The position numbers and the translations under genes are program-made. Under the pieces are notes generated by a model. The model made no database searches and was not told the origin of the DNA. It saw only the letters and a list, made by a program, of their open reading frames with translations. 64,000 bases of DNA from Pseudomonas fluorescens (GTDB lineage Bacteria > Pseudomonadota > Gammaproteobacteria > Pseudomonadales > Pseudomonadaceae): the NCBI RefSeq assembly GCF_902497895.1, contig NZ_CABVHQ010000023.1:1-64000 (forward strand). The letters are read 5' to 3'. Below, piece after piece: positions 34,820-44,278 of the stretch; within the stretch, counting starts at the first letter, position 1, and each line of letters starts with the position of its first letter.

Positions 34820-36076
34820 CTATATCAATCTTATCCTTCCGGTTAGCAATTCCTGCATCATGCCCTGTTTTATTTGGCGGGCTTTGTCGCGACGGGTATC
34901 GAGGGTAGCTAGTTCACTGTCCATGTCGGAGAGGATGGTGCCGATTGCAGTTTGTTCTTGAACTGGAGGAATTTTTATGGAAATTCGTCCAAGCGCACCG
35001 CGAGATATACGCTTATGAGTGGTTCCACCGCTTCGATCACTAACTGCTCGAAACCATTCAGGAGTTGAAAACAGATTCGAAAGAAAGACTCGATCAGCAG
35101 TATCCATCGCTGGTCGGAAAATTGTGACGTCAACGGCAGTCACAATTTTTTCTTCACCGATGTCCGGCAGTACGCAAGCCCTGCCTGCGGGGTCAGCTAA
35201 CCGACATAAAAGCAAATCCCCACGTCGTAGCTCTTTACATCGTAGTGACGTGAAAGAGTTTTCATAAATGTACCTTCTGACATCTTTCTCAACGAATTTA
35301 CCAATCCCAATGTTCCCAGTCTGTATCAAGCGGACACCCTGATTTGTGATGTGCTCTGACTCAATCCAATCGCCGTCATCAAAAAGTTCTTTTTTTCTCT
35401 CGGCTATCTCGAATAACGTCTTTATCTCCCACTCCCCACTAAACCCCGGCAGGCGTTGTTGGCCGGTGAGGAGTTGTTGCATGGTGGCTTGTTTGATGTC
35501 GAGCTTTTTGACGATCAGTTTATCTAGGCCGCTGATCAGGGCGTCCATATCGGACAAGGCAGCGGCGATGGCGCGCTGCTCATCAATACTGGGTACTGGC
35601 AGAAATGTTGAGTCTAAGTCAGATTTTTTTACATGGACAAATGAAGACTTAAAACCATGCGCTTTCTTAGCTATATCCTCCTCAATGCGTGAAAACACAA
35701 TATAGGCGAATTCGGCAGTCAGTTTTTTTCGATCGGGAATTACTTTGAATATATGTTGATTTAAAACGCCTTCAGGCCCCGACCAAGTTCTTGCGCCAAA
35801 CGACGAGCCAAGCGTGCCTGACCATGCAAATAAAAGATCACCCTCTACTACTCGATTCCGTTCGTTAATTAAGCCGGGAAAGTAGTTGAAGCTCGCGTCG
35901 GCATCATTAAGATTTTGAATGCGTATGATTGGCAGCCCAAAATTTGACCACTCCGAAGGTTTAAACACGCAGCCATTTATTAACTTCATTGTCTCGGAAA
36001 TTGTGGCGACATCCCAATCCTCCGGAATCACCCCCACTTCAGTCAGCTTGTACTCTGGCCTCATTTTCGCATTCAT
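34820..36076 (-). CDS. hsdS: Type I restriction specificity subunit S
   Basis: This is the DNA-recognition subunit (418 aa) for restriction and modification. Two target recognition domains are each followed by a conserved helix: first half to about residue 195 with LPVPSIDEQRAIAAALSDMD, second half with IPPVQEQTAIGTILSDMD. The paired repeats KATMQQLLTGQ-like and GMMQELLTGRIRL are typical. The ATG at 36076 overlaps the hsdM stop (ATGA), which decides against the long upstream extension. The variable domains decide the target sequence, which cannot be read from here. Confidence 0.92.
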   Translation of the reverse strand: MNAKMRPEYKLTEVGVIPEDWDVATISETMKLINGCVFKPSEWSNFGLPIIRIQNLNDADASFNYFPGLINERNRVVEGDLLFAWSGTLGSSFGARTWSGPEGVLNQHIFKVIPDRKKLTAEFAYIVFSRIEEDIAKKAHGFKSSFVHVKKSDLDSTFLPVPSIDEQRAIAAALSDMDALISGLDKLIVKKLDIKQATMQQLLTGQQRLPGFSGEWEIKTLFEIAERKKELFDDGDWIESEHITNQGVRLIQTGNIGIGKFVEKDVRRYIYENSFTSLRCKELRRGDLLLCRLADPAGRACVLPDIGEEKIVTAVDVTIFRPAMDTADRVFLSNLFSTPEWFRAVSDRSGGTTHKRISRGALGRISIKIPPVQEQTAIGTILSDMDSELATLDTRRDKARQIKQGMMQELLTGRIRLI

Positions 36077-38481
36077 AACGCAAAGCCCATCTTGGCTAGA
36101 TGCGCACTCACCTTGGATGCCAGCGCCTCGACTTCGATGGTCAATTTCGGCAAAGGCGTGGCATAGCGCTCGGCCAGTTGGCGAATGCGCGAGGTCAAGG
36201 CTTGGGAGACGCGATCCAGTTCGGTCTGTACATCCACGGCCAAGGTCGCCAGCCATTTGTCTTCAATCACCAAGCCTTTGATATCTGCTTCGCTGAGTTG
36301 GGTATATTGCTTGGCGACTTCTACATCGAGGGCCTTTTGCGCATCTTTGACCTTTTTACCTGCAGCGGATTCTTGTTCCAGTACGGCGAGGTAGTGCTCA
36401 AGGGCAGCGCGTTCATCGGCGGCAGCCAGGTCGTTCTTGATCGCCTTGATGCGGTCTTTCACGCTTTTGGCGCTGAGTTTGCCTTTGTCGGTTTTACCCT
36501 CGGCTAACAGGCCGTCTTCGCCGCCTTGCTCTTCGTCCAGCTCTTCTAACTGGCGGCTAAAGGTGTCGCGGGCAGCTTCCAGCTGTTCGATTGCTGCGGC
36601 GTCAGTTGCGAAGTAGCGCTTGATCAGCAGCTCTGGCGGCAGCAAATCGGTGTTCGGTTGGCCTTGGTTGGCACCATCAACAATCAGCGCCTGCCAGCCG
36701 TCACTGACCAGCTGATAGAGATCGTCCTGCATGGCTGTAGCCCAGTAATCGAGCAGGTGCTGGTACACGTCGTAAGCATCCAGCAACGGGGCTTGGGCGA
36801 AGCTGGCGAGCAGGTCTTCGGCCAGGCTGTCGATCAAAGCCTTGGGTTTGTCGCCAATTGCGATGGCGTGCAGATTCGGACGATTGCGAGTTTTCCAGCC
36901 TTCGAACAGCTCGGTGATGGTCTGGTTGAAAGTGGTGAATTCTGGGTGGCCAAAGATGGTCGGCTTGATCTCGCCAATAGCCACTTGCAGCTGGCTGTAG
37001 CCGGCCCGTGCCGGGGCAAACAAGCTAGTGCGCACCGCTGGGATAACCTGCCAATAGGCGGCCAAAGCGTCGATGTCGCAGTTGGGGATGCCGCCTTGCA
37101 GGTGGGCGGCAATGTCTTGCAGGTCTTCGGCAGCGCTGGCGTCGATATAGCGCGGGATGTTGAGGTTGTAGTCGTTGGCAGCAATCTCGGCCAGCGGCAC
37201 TAGGCGAGCGTATTTAGCCACTTCGTGCTGCTGGGTGAAGGTGTCGACAATCTTGTGAATGTCTTGCTCGCGCAGGCGGTTTTTGTTCCCGTCTTTAATA
37301 AAACCTTTACTGGCATCCAGCATAAAGATGCCTTTGCGGCTGTGGGCTTGCTCTTTATTCAGCACGATGATGCAGGCCGGGATGCCGGTGCCGTAAAACA
37401 GGTTGGCCGGTAGGCCGATGATGCCCTTGATAAAGCCCTGCTGGAGGATGCGCTGGCGAATAGTGCCCTCGGCACCACCACGGAACAGCACACCGTGGGG
37501 CAGAATCACCGCGCCTTTACCGGCGTGTTTAAGCGAGGTGAGGATGTGCAGCAAGAAGGCGTAATCCCCATTTTTCTCCGGAGGGATGCCAAAGCCGAAG
37601 CGCTCAAACTCATCCTCTGCCGGGTTGAAGCCGTTGCTCCAAGCCTTGGTCGAAAACGGCGGGTTGGCGACGACAAAGTCAAAACGCTTGAGGTTGCCTT
37701 TGAACGGGCCATGGGCCTCGGTGAAGTAAGGAGCAGAGAGGCTGTTGTCCTTCCAGATGGTGGCTGTCTCGCAGCTGTGCAAGATCATGTTCATCTTGGC
37801 CAAGGCGCTGGTGGCGTTGTCCATTTCCTGGCCGTAGATGCTCAGGTCGAGATTGGTGGCGTGCTTGGCTTCGTCGTGGGCTTTCAGCAACAGCGAGCCA
37901 GAGCCGCAGGCCGGGTCATAAATGGTCTGGGTGCTGTCGGTGGCGGCATTAATACCGATGACCTTGGCCATGATCCGTGAGACTTCTGCCGGGGTGTAGA
38001 ACTGGCCCTTACTTTTGCCCGACTCTGTGGCGAAGTGGCGCATCAGGTATTCGTAAGCATCGCCGAGGATGTCGTCCCCCTGAGCGCGGTTGTCTTTGAA
38101 GTTGAGGCCGGGGGAATCGAAAATGCTGACCAGGTTGGACAGCCGATCCACCATCTCTTTGCCTTTGCCAAGCTTCTCGGCATCGTTGAAGTCGGCCACA
38201 TCAATCACGCCGGTCAGGCCGTTGGCCTCGGCAAGGGTGCGAATGATGATGTTGAGCTTGTCGCCAATCTCCTTGTCGCCTTTGAGCGCGACCATGTCGG
38301 CAAAACCACCGCCGACCGGCACTTCAAGCATGGCGTTTTTGCCGGCGTACTTGTCGGATACGTACTTCACGAACAACAGCACTAGGACGTAATCCTTGTA
38401 CTGCGAAGCATCCATACCGCCACGCAACTCGTCGCAGGATTTCCACAGGGACGAATAGAGTTCAGATTTTTTGATGGCCAT
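36073..38481 (-). CDS. hsdM: Type I DNA methyltransferase subunit M
   Basis: This N6-adenine methyltransferase has 802 aa from the ATG at 38481 (MAIKKSELYSSLWKSCDELR), the usual HsdM start. It has the SAM-binding motif DPACGSGSLLLKA (near residue 188) and the catalytic NPPF (near 272), preceded by GQFYTPAEVSRIMAKV. The last ~250 residues are a helical coiled-coil extension, making it longer than classic HsdM (about 500 aa) as in many modern type I systems. It is the first gene of the operon; the long upstream frame to 38829 lacks family similarity. Confidence 0.92.
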   Translation of the reverse strand: MAIKKSELYSSLWKSCDELRGGMDASQYKDYVLVLLFVKYVSDKYAGKNAMLEVPVGGGFADMVALKGDKEIGDKLNIIIRTLAEANGLTGVIDVADFNDAEKLGKGKEMVDRLSNLVSIFDSPGLNFKDNRAQGDDILGDAYEYLMRHFATESGKSKGQFYTPAEVSRIMAKVIGINAATDSTQTIYDPACGSGSLLLKAHDEAKHATNLDLSIYGQEMDNATSALAKMNMILHSCETATIWKDNSLSAPYFTEAHGPFKGNLKRFDFVVANPPFSTKAWSNGFNPAEDEFERFGFGIPPEKNGDYAFLLHILTSLKHAGKGAVILPHGVLFRGGAEGTIRQRILQQGFIKGIIGLPANLFYGTGIPACIIVLNKEQAHSRKGIFMLDASKGFIKDGNKNRLREQDIHKIVDTFTQQHEVAKYARLVPLAEIAANDYNLNIPRYIDASAAEDLQDIAAHLQGGIPNCDIDALAAYWQVIPAVRTSLFAPARAGYSQLQVAIGEIKPTIFGHPEFTTFNQTITELFEGWKTRNRPNLHAIAIGDKPKALIDSLAEDLLASFAQAPLLDAYDVYQHLLDYWATAMQDDLYQLVSDGWQALIVDGANQGQPNTDLLPPELLIKRYFATDAAAIEQLEAARDTFSRQLEELDEEQGGEDGLLAEGKTDKGKLSAKSVKDRIKAIKNDLAAADERAALEHYLAVLEQESAAGKKVKDAQKALDVEVAKQYTQLSEADIKGLVIEDKWLATLAVDVQTELDRVSQALTSRIRQLAERYATPLPKLTIEVEALASKVSAHLAKMGFAL

Positions 38482-38961
38482 GAGGTGCGTTACTGCCTGA
38501 GCAAATGGGTAGGAATGAGGTGACCATACGACTAGGTATTGCACCTGATCGGTTGCGCGAACGGCCTGCAAAGGCTGTGTGTCGATTGATGCGAAATATG
38601 CACTATTGACTTGGAAACCTGAGAGTTGACTACAACTTTGGCTCGTTGGTGCGTGCGGCATAGAGCAAGAAGCTGCTTTGCGTGCTTCATGCAGAACCCC
38701 GGGAAACCCATGAGTGCGTCGCTGTGGTGACCTAGGTAGCCAATGCCCCAGTTGATACTGCTGCTCCATGCTGCCTTCCGCGCGCTCGGTGATATCTTGC
38801 ATTGTCGTGATGTGGGAGATCTGGCGCAACCATCATAAGGTGTCCGCTTGCCCCTTCAAGAGTTGAGAGCAGAGCTTTTACCCTCGCTACTATAATCGTA
38901 GGATTTGAGGTCAGCCGGGATCCTGTCCACACTGCTGGCCTTCTGTCAGATGGAGGTCACG
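38482..38961. other. Divergent intergenic region
   Basis: This must hold the promoters for hsdM (-) and for the plus-strand genes starting at 38962. No gene is supported. I did not find a clear -35/-10 pair. Confidence 0.4.
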
Positions 38962-39435
38962 ATGCCCCATACAGCCCAGCAGAAATCCAAAGCTCGACGA
39001 GGCCGCCCGAGGCTCGAAACGCAACGAACCCACTATCAAATCAAGCTTTCGGGGTGGGATTTTACGTGGTCGCTCAGCCTAGCCCTGGCCAATAATTTGA
39101 GGGCTAACGAAGGTCATTATCATGAACATCTGATCCTGACGTTGAGGGGCGAAGTGCTCTACCCGGAGAGCTTCAAATACCCAGAGGTAGAGTGCCAGCT
39201 CTACGCAGATCCTCGATTGATGCAGGACATGGCCCTCCCAAAAGGAATAGGGTCTATGACCGCGAGCGGGACACGGTTGGTTGCGTATATAGCAGTGCCC
39301 CGCGAGCGGATGGATACCTTGGCCGGTGTGGCCGACCGACTTCTTTCCCTAGAGTTGAATGCTACCCCTCTGCATTACCGCCGTGCGCTGGTTATGTCGA
39401 TTCATTTGGGTACAGAGCCAGAGCCTGATTGGTGA
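38962..39435 (+). CDS. Hypothetical protein, 157 aa
   Basis: The ATG at 38962 has a strong GGAGGT site. The N-terminus is basic with an AT-hook-like RRGRPRLE; the rest is a beta-rich globular domain (HYQIKLSGWDFTWSLSLALA, then LTLRGEVLYPESFKYPEVEC). It may bind nucleic acid; no family is recognised. It lies between the RM operon and the Zorya genes and could belong to the latter's neighbourhood. Confidence 0.6.
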   Translation: MPHTAQQKSKARRGRPRLETQRTHYQIKLSGWDFTWSLSLALANNLRANEGHYHEHLILTLRGEVLYPESFKYPEVECQLYADPRLMQDMALPKGIGSMTASGTRLVAYIAVPRERMDTLAGVADRLLSLELNATPLHYRRALVMSIHLGTEPEPDW

Positions 39436-39667
39436 TCCCATGCTGGCTTAACTGGATGCCCTCTAGATAGGAGGCAAGCTTCCGGGATTTAGCCCCTGTG
39501 TCGGTCGATTGTGGCGCGCGAACTCTTCAGTCCTCAACGGCCTCAGCTTTGTTTAGATCTTTCTCTTTCAGTCGCCACAGGCAGAAAACGGCCCAAAGAA
39601 GCTCTTCAGATGTGTCTACAAAACCAGAGGCGATTCAAAGAGCTATACATTTGTAAAGCAAACGGCC

Positions 39668-39865
39668 ATGTTTGAGGGAAAGGGGGGCTCTGTCAGTTTC
39701 AGAGTATTCCCACGCTTTAAGCACCTGCTCGAAGAGGCGGCGGCCCGTGAGCGGCTGCCTCTTGCAAACACGCTTGAAATATTGCCCTTTGTGTATTGCA
39801 AGGAGCATGGGACGGAGGCTCCTACCGAGCCTAAGGTCGAAAGCCATCATGGAGAGAAGTCCTAG
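39668..39865 (+). CDS. Small RHH-like protein preceding zorA
   Basis: This 65-aa protein has the layout of a ribbon-helix-helix DNA-binding protein: a beta strand SVSFRVFPRF followed by helices KHLLEEAAARERLPLANTLE. Its stop overlaps the zorA start by one base (TAGTG), so it is co-transcribed and coupled. The likely role is autoregulation of the Zorya operon; this is inference. Confidence 0.6.
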   Translation: MFEGKGGSVSFRVFPRFKHLLEEAAARERLPLANTLEILPFVYCKEHGTEAPTEPKVESHHGEKS

Positions 39866-41901
39866 TGAACATCCAAGCGCTGATTGGATCCGCGCCAACA
39901 TTTTTGCTCATTGTGGCCTCCATCCTGGTCATTCTTGTCGTCGCATTCATCCTCTTTTTTCTGGTTCCTGGGGTGCTGCATTGGTTTCGATTATTACGAA
40001 TACAGCGGCGTATAGCGAAGTTTTCATCTCAAAACAGCGCTGCCGAGTTCAAGAAGGTGTTCGCGGGGGATAAGCGGTTATCCCATCTGTGGAAGGAATA
40101 TCAGGACTCCCTTCATTTCCAACACGAAGACCGCGACGGTCAGGCCGTTGTCTCTGCAGTGAGAGCTACTGTGCCGGCGGAGCTCTTCTTCAACAGTCAG
40201 TTCGTTGTAGATAGCCGCCTGCGATCTGAGTTCTTTAAACACCTGCCGGGGTTATTCACTGGTATCGGAATTATTGGAACATTCTCTGGTTTGATCGAAG
40301 GGCTACGGCAGTTCCAAGTGAGCGAGAACGCAGCGACGGTTCGCTCCAGCCTTGAGACGCTGATGCATCTTGTTGGCGAGGCGTTCCTGATCTCCGCTGC
40401 AGCAATTACTGCGGCCATGCTGGTGACGTTGCTTGAGAAGCTCCTCCTTGCATCTCTGTACCGCCGCACTGAAGAAATCTCGCATGACATCGATGCCCGT
40501 TTCGACTCTGGTGCGGGGGAAGAATACCTTTCCAGACTGGTCAAAGCGTCGGAAGACTCTGCCAGCCAATCCAAAATTCTAAAAGATGCTTTGGTCACGG
40601 AATTGGGCGAGTTACTGCGAGAGCTTACCAACGCTCAGATCGCGTCGTCGAAGGAGCAACAAACACTACTGGTTGACCGACTCACGGAAGCGTCACGGCG
40701 GGACAACGAGGCTCTGGGCGCTACCATTGTAGAAGGCATTCAACAGAGTTTGAGAGGCCCGCTGCAGGATATTGCCGAGACCGTGAAATCCGCCAGCGGA
40801 GATCAGAGCGCAACGGCGGCACGGATGCTACAAGATGTGATGACGAGCTTCAGCCAACGCCTGAACGACCTGTTCGGTGGACAGATCTCAGGACTGAGCG
40901 ACTTAAACCAGCAAACGGCTCGAAGCATTCAGGATGCGGTCGTTACGCTGAAGTCACTAGTTGAAAACATTGAGGAGTCCAGTCGCCGATCAACGGACTC
41001 TATGGCAGATCGTATGGCGCAAGCCATCGAGAAGATGGAGGTTCGGCAGGACGCGATGAATGAACAGTCTGCCGAATTCGTCGAGCAAATCCGCCAATTG
41101 GTCTCTACCTCTCAGTCCGAAACCAGCCAGAAACTTCAGACCACTTTAGAAACCATAGGCACACAAGTTGCCGGTATGCTCGCAACGCTGAGCGAAACTC
41201 AAGAGCATGTGTTCGAAGGCAATCGGGCTCGCGAGCAATCCATGGCCGAACGTGCACAAAGTGCCGTTGATGGGATGTCGGCGTCGGTCGAGGTCGCCAT
41301 CAAGGAGATGAGCGTGGCATCGACCCATATGGCGCAGAATGTGGCCGCTCTGACTCAGGCGACTAGTAGCTCCATCGGCAAGATGGAAACCAGTGCTGAG
41401 CTACTTGGCGCTGCCTCGAAGGATTTTGCATTAGCGGGTGAACGTGTCGCCGGTGTCATGGAACATGCCGCTGACGTTTCCGTGAAGCTGTCGGAAACCT
41501 CGAACTCCCTCAACGCCGGTGCTTCGACGATGCAAGAACTGCTGCGCGACTACCGGGCGCAGCGTGAAGCGGTGGTATCGATGCTCACCGAACTACGCGC
41601 CACGGTCGAAGTCGCTCGTAAGGAAGCGACATTAACCGCCGACATTCTCAATCGCATCGAGGGGTCTGCGAACCGGCTGGCTTTAGCCCAGAAGCAGGCG
41701 GATGAATATCTCGATGGAGTCAGTCGTGTGCTCGGTGATGCTCACGCATCGTTCTCTACGGAGGTCAAACGCACGCTGGACAAGGCGAACCACGAGTTCC
41801 ACACCAAACTCTCTGCTGCGGTGGGCATGTTGTCGGGAACGCTTGTAGAGCTTGAGTTGACTCTCGCATCAATGGACAGTCTGACATCGGTTAGGAGGTA
41901 A
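39865..41901 (+). CDS. zorA: Zorya protein ZorA
   Basis: This is the MotA-like membrane stator subunit of Zorya, 678 aa. Transmembrane segments lie near residues 10-37, ~120-142 (LPGLFTGIGIIGTFSGLIEG) and ~165-190. They are followed by a very long coiled-coil tail of about 450 residues reaching into the cytoplasm. ZorA and ZorB form an ion-driven motor that is thought to pass the signal of phage entry to ZorC and ZorD. The start is a GTG at 39865, coupled to the RHH gene. Confidence 0.93.
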   Translation: MNIQALIGSAPTFLLIVASILVILVVAFILFFLVPGVLHWFRLLRIQRRIAKFSSQNSAAEFKKVFAGDKRLSHLWKEYQDSLHFQHEDRDGQAVVSAVRATVPAELFFNSQFVVDSRLRSEFFKHLPGLFTGIGIIGTFSGLIEGLRQFQVSENAATVRSSLETLMHLVGEAFLISAAAITAAMLVTLLEKLLLASLYRRTEEISHDIDARFDSGAGEEYLSRLVKASEDSASQSKILKDALVTELGELLRELTNAQIASSKEQQTLLVDRLTEASRRDNEALGATIVEGIQQSLRGPLQDIAETVKSASGDQSATAARMLQDVMTSFSQRLNDLFGGQISGLSDLNQQTARSIQDAVVTLKSLVENIEESSRRSTDSMADRMAQAIEKMEVRQDAMNEQSAEFVEQIRQLVSTSQSETSQKLQTTLETIGTQVAGMLATLSETQEHVFEGNRAREQSMAERAQSAVDGMSASVEVAIKEMSVASTHMAQNVAALTQATSSSIGKMETSAELLGAASKDFALAGERVAGVMEHAADVSVKLSETSNSLNAGASTMQELLRDYRAQREAVVSMLTELRATVEVARKEATLTADILNRIEGSANRLALAQKQADEYLDGVSRVLGDAHASFSTEVKRTLDKANHEFHTKLSAAVGMLSGTLVELELTLASMDSLTSVRR

Positions 41902-41904
41902 GCG

Positions 41905-42615
41905 ATGCTCGGTGCCAAGATTGTCATTAAACGCGGGGGGAAAGACGAGGCAGAGAAACCATTTTGGATTTCGTTTGCCGATCTGATGACTGCGCTCATG
42001 GTTTTGTTCCTCGTCGTGATGGGGGTGGCGTTACTGGCCGTCACCAAAAACGTCACCGAGCGCGAGAAACAGGAAGAATTGCATCGCCAGGATATCGAAC
42101 TCATCCTGGAGCGTTTCACCGAAGCGGCCAAACGCTATGACGGAATAAAGATCGACAAGGAGCGGCGGGTAATCGACTTCGGTGACCGGGCTCGCTTCGC
42201 ATTCGGTAAGTCCAACTTGTCAGTGGATCAGGAAAGCGTCTTGCGTCAGTTCGTTCCTGAGATCCTGACCCTTGCAAATGACGAGCTCGGAAAGCGTGTG
42301 CTCAAGCGAGTAGTGGTGGAAGGATATACCGATAAGAAGGGCTCATACCTTAGCAACCTCAATCTGAGCCTACAGCGTAGCCAGCGCGTGCTCTGCACGA
42401 TGTTCACAAATTCAGGCCCCAACTTACTGAGTAATACACAGAAGCTGGATGTACGCAGTCTGTTTCTTGTTGGCGGCTATTCATACAATGCAGGCAAGGA
42501 CAGTGACGAAGAGAGCCGCCGTGTTGAGATGCGCATCGAGTTTCTAGGTATTGGCGAACAACGTGCCGGTGCTGGTGCTGCTTCCGAAAACTTCGGGGAA
42601 TGTGCATTGCGATGA
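41905..42615 (+). CDS. zorB: Zorya protein ZorB
   Basis: This is the MotB/OmpA-like partner of ZorA, 236 aa. It has one transmembrane helix (~24-46) containing the proton-channel Asp26 (SFADLMTALMVLFLVVMG), then an OmpA-type peptidoglycan-binding domain (VVVEGYTDKKG, LSLQRSQRVL). It starts 3 bp after zorA and overlaps zorC by 4 bp (ATGA). Confidence 0.93.
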   Translation: MLGAKIVIKRGGKDEAEKPFWISFADLMTALMVLFLVVMGVALLAVTKNVTEREKQEELHRQDIELILERFTEAAKRYDGIKIDKERRVIDFGDRARFAFGKSNLSVDQESVLRQFVPEILTLANDELGKRVLKRVVVEGYTDKKGSYLSNLNLSLQRSQRVLCTMFTNSGPNLLSNTQKLDVRSLFLVGGYSYNAGKDSDEESRRVEMRIEFLGIGEQRAGAGAASENFGECALR

Positions 42616-44267
42616 GCAAGCTCGATCATCTGGTAGCGCTATTGCAGGTTGGCACCCAAGAAGGTGCCAAGCCGATGCTGGCCTTCTCTGGAATGGATGA
42701 TGTCCTAGAGGAGATGGCTTCCCGTGCGAAGTCGAAAACTACAAGGTCGGTCTCGGAGGATCATCAGCTCGAAGCAGTGCGTCGCTTCTGGGACAGTAAG
42801 GAAGTGCCTTCTTTCCGGGACGCCTATTTGCTCTCATGGGGGTTATGTCTGCCACACCATCCGATGGAGCCGTGTGTACTCGAAGATCGCCCTCGATTCC
42901 ACCAGTTTCTAGATAGCTTGGATAGCTGTAATTTCAAGCCTCCAGCGTACCGCCGCTGCTACCAGGGACTGGTTAAGAGCTACTTCACCTACGACGCTCT
43001 GTCAGACTCGGTTCCACCCGCTGGACGCAATAACTGGAAAATTCTTCGCGATTACCTGCGTGACCGAAATAACTTGATTCGCGATGCTCAGATCAACCCT
43101 GAGTGGGTCGAAACGGCAATTGGAAATCGACAGCTATTTGGCGAAAGCCCTTGCGAGCCCTACGTTGAAGCACTGTTGAGGGGCGATGCTGGTTCGATAG
43201 ACCACCTATGCGAACAACTCGGAATCGGCAAAGCTTCTTGGTTTCTTCGAGAGCTTGTACTCGCACAGGTGCGTGGGGCGACTCAGCTTGGTCACGAGCA
43301 GTTCAAGGAGCTTATGCCGCGCCTTCTGGAATTGTTGGCCAAAAATGTGGTGCTACGCGATAGAGGTATCGCCTTGATCCTGGATCGCTATGTGAATGTT
43401 CCGGGAGCGCAACTGCATCAGGGTCTTCGGGAGGCTTCGGTTCAGTGGTGGGGCAATCCATGGCTGCCTTCGAACGAGACACGCTGGGGTGCTGTCGTTC
43501 CCGCAGCGCGAACGATGGTCGCCAATTGGCTCAAGCTTGAATTCATCGAGGCGTTCTTCACGAAACTTGCCGAGGATGGACTTGGGGATCGCCGGCGCAT
43601 GGAGTTCTGGAAGCGCTACGTCAATGCAATGCAGCATATCGAGTTTGCACTAGGTTCGACTGCTAGGAGTTCACGTGAGAGGGACTTCGTTATGCTACGC
43701 GACAAAATGAAGGGGCTCATCTGCGATCTGGATGCATCGGGTGCGAACAACGCTTTCATCATGAGAATGGGCAATCTGGTCGTAGTCGAATTCAGTGGTA
43801 TGGGGAACGCACTGTATGGCTACGACGCTAGCAAATCATTGCCGTTTGATTCAACAAAAACTCTTCGCCTAGCAATTAACGCCCCGAATTCCCTAAAGCA
43901 TAAGTCGCCCCGCAGAGTATTGTGGTTTCAGCATCAAGACGGAATACGTGGTTGGGCAAAATGGGAGCAAATGTTTGAGGCAACGATGAAGCAAGAGTTC
44001 GGCATAAAACCTGAGGCTGATGTCTCGGATACCCCGCCAATTGCTCATTCCAGCCGTTCCAACTCGACTGCCCATAGTCGTGAGGCACAGCTGTACAGCC
44101 GCACAGTGCTAGATAGGTTCGTAAAAGAGCACGGTTTTCATATTGAGGACAAAACTCTTCAAGGCGGCTGCCTTTGGGTGCGGGCTGATGTGGATGACTT
44201 ACATGTCTCTGGGGTTCTGACTCATTGGGGGTTCCGTTACAAGGCCGGAAAGGGTTGGTGGAAGTAA
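42612..44267 (+). CDS. zorC: Zorya type I protein ZorC
   Basis: This 551-aa EH-signature protein is the type I-specific component that acts with ZorD on DNA. Helical throughout, with basic patches; family-like parts include CYQGLVKSYFTYDAL, then FWKRYVNAMQHIEFALGSTA and a C-terminal LDRFVKEHGFHIEDK. The ATG at 42612 overlaps the zorB stop; another ATG 12 bases earlier is possible. Confidence 0.88.
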   Translation: MSKLDHLVALLQVGTQEGAKPMLAFSGMDDVLEEMASRAKSKTTRSVSEDHQLEAVRRFWDSKEVPSFRDAYLLSWGLCLPHHPMEPCVLEDRPRFHQFLDSLDSCNFKPPAYRRCYQGLVKSYFTYDALSDSVPPAGRNNWKILRDYLRDRNNLIRDAQINPEWVETAIGNRQLFGESPCEPYVEALLRGDAGSIDHLCEQLGIGKASWFLRELVLAQVRGATQLGHEQFKELMPRLLELLAKNVVLRDRGIALILDRYVNVPGAQLHQGLREASVQWWGNPWLPSNETRWGAVVPAARTMVANWLKLEFIEAFFTKLAEDGLGDRRRMEFWKRYVNAMQHIEFALGSTARSSRERDFVMLRDKMKGLICDLDASGANNAFIMRMGNLVVVEFSGMGNALYGYDASKSLPFDSTKTLRLAINAPNSLKHKSPRRVLWFQHQDGIRGWAKWEQMFEATMKQEFGIKPEADVSDTPPIAHSSRSNSTAHSREAQLYSRTVLDRFVKEHGFHIEDKTLQGGCLWVRADVDDLHVSGVLTHWGFRYKAGKGWWK

Positions 44268-44278
44268 GGAGGGATCGA

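Noticed and set aside
36077..36256. 60-residue extension of HsdS
   Set aside because: It lies within hsdM; the ATGA overlap at 36073-36076 fixes the start.
38482..38829. 116-residue N-terminal extension of HsdM
   Set aside because: HsdM proteins begin at the MAIKKSELYSSLW segment; the extension has no family similarity and would cover the promoter region.
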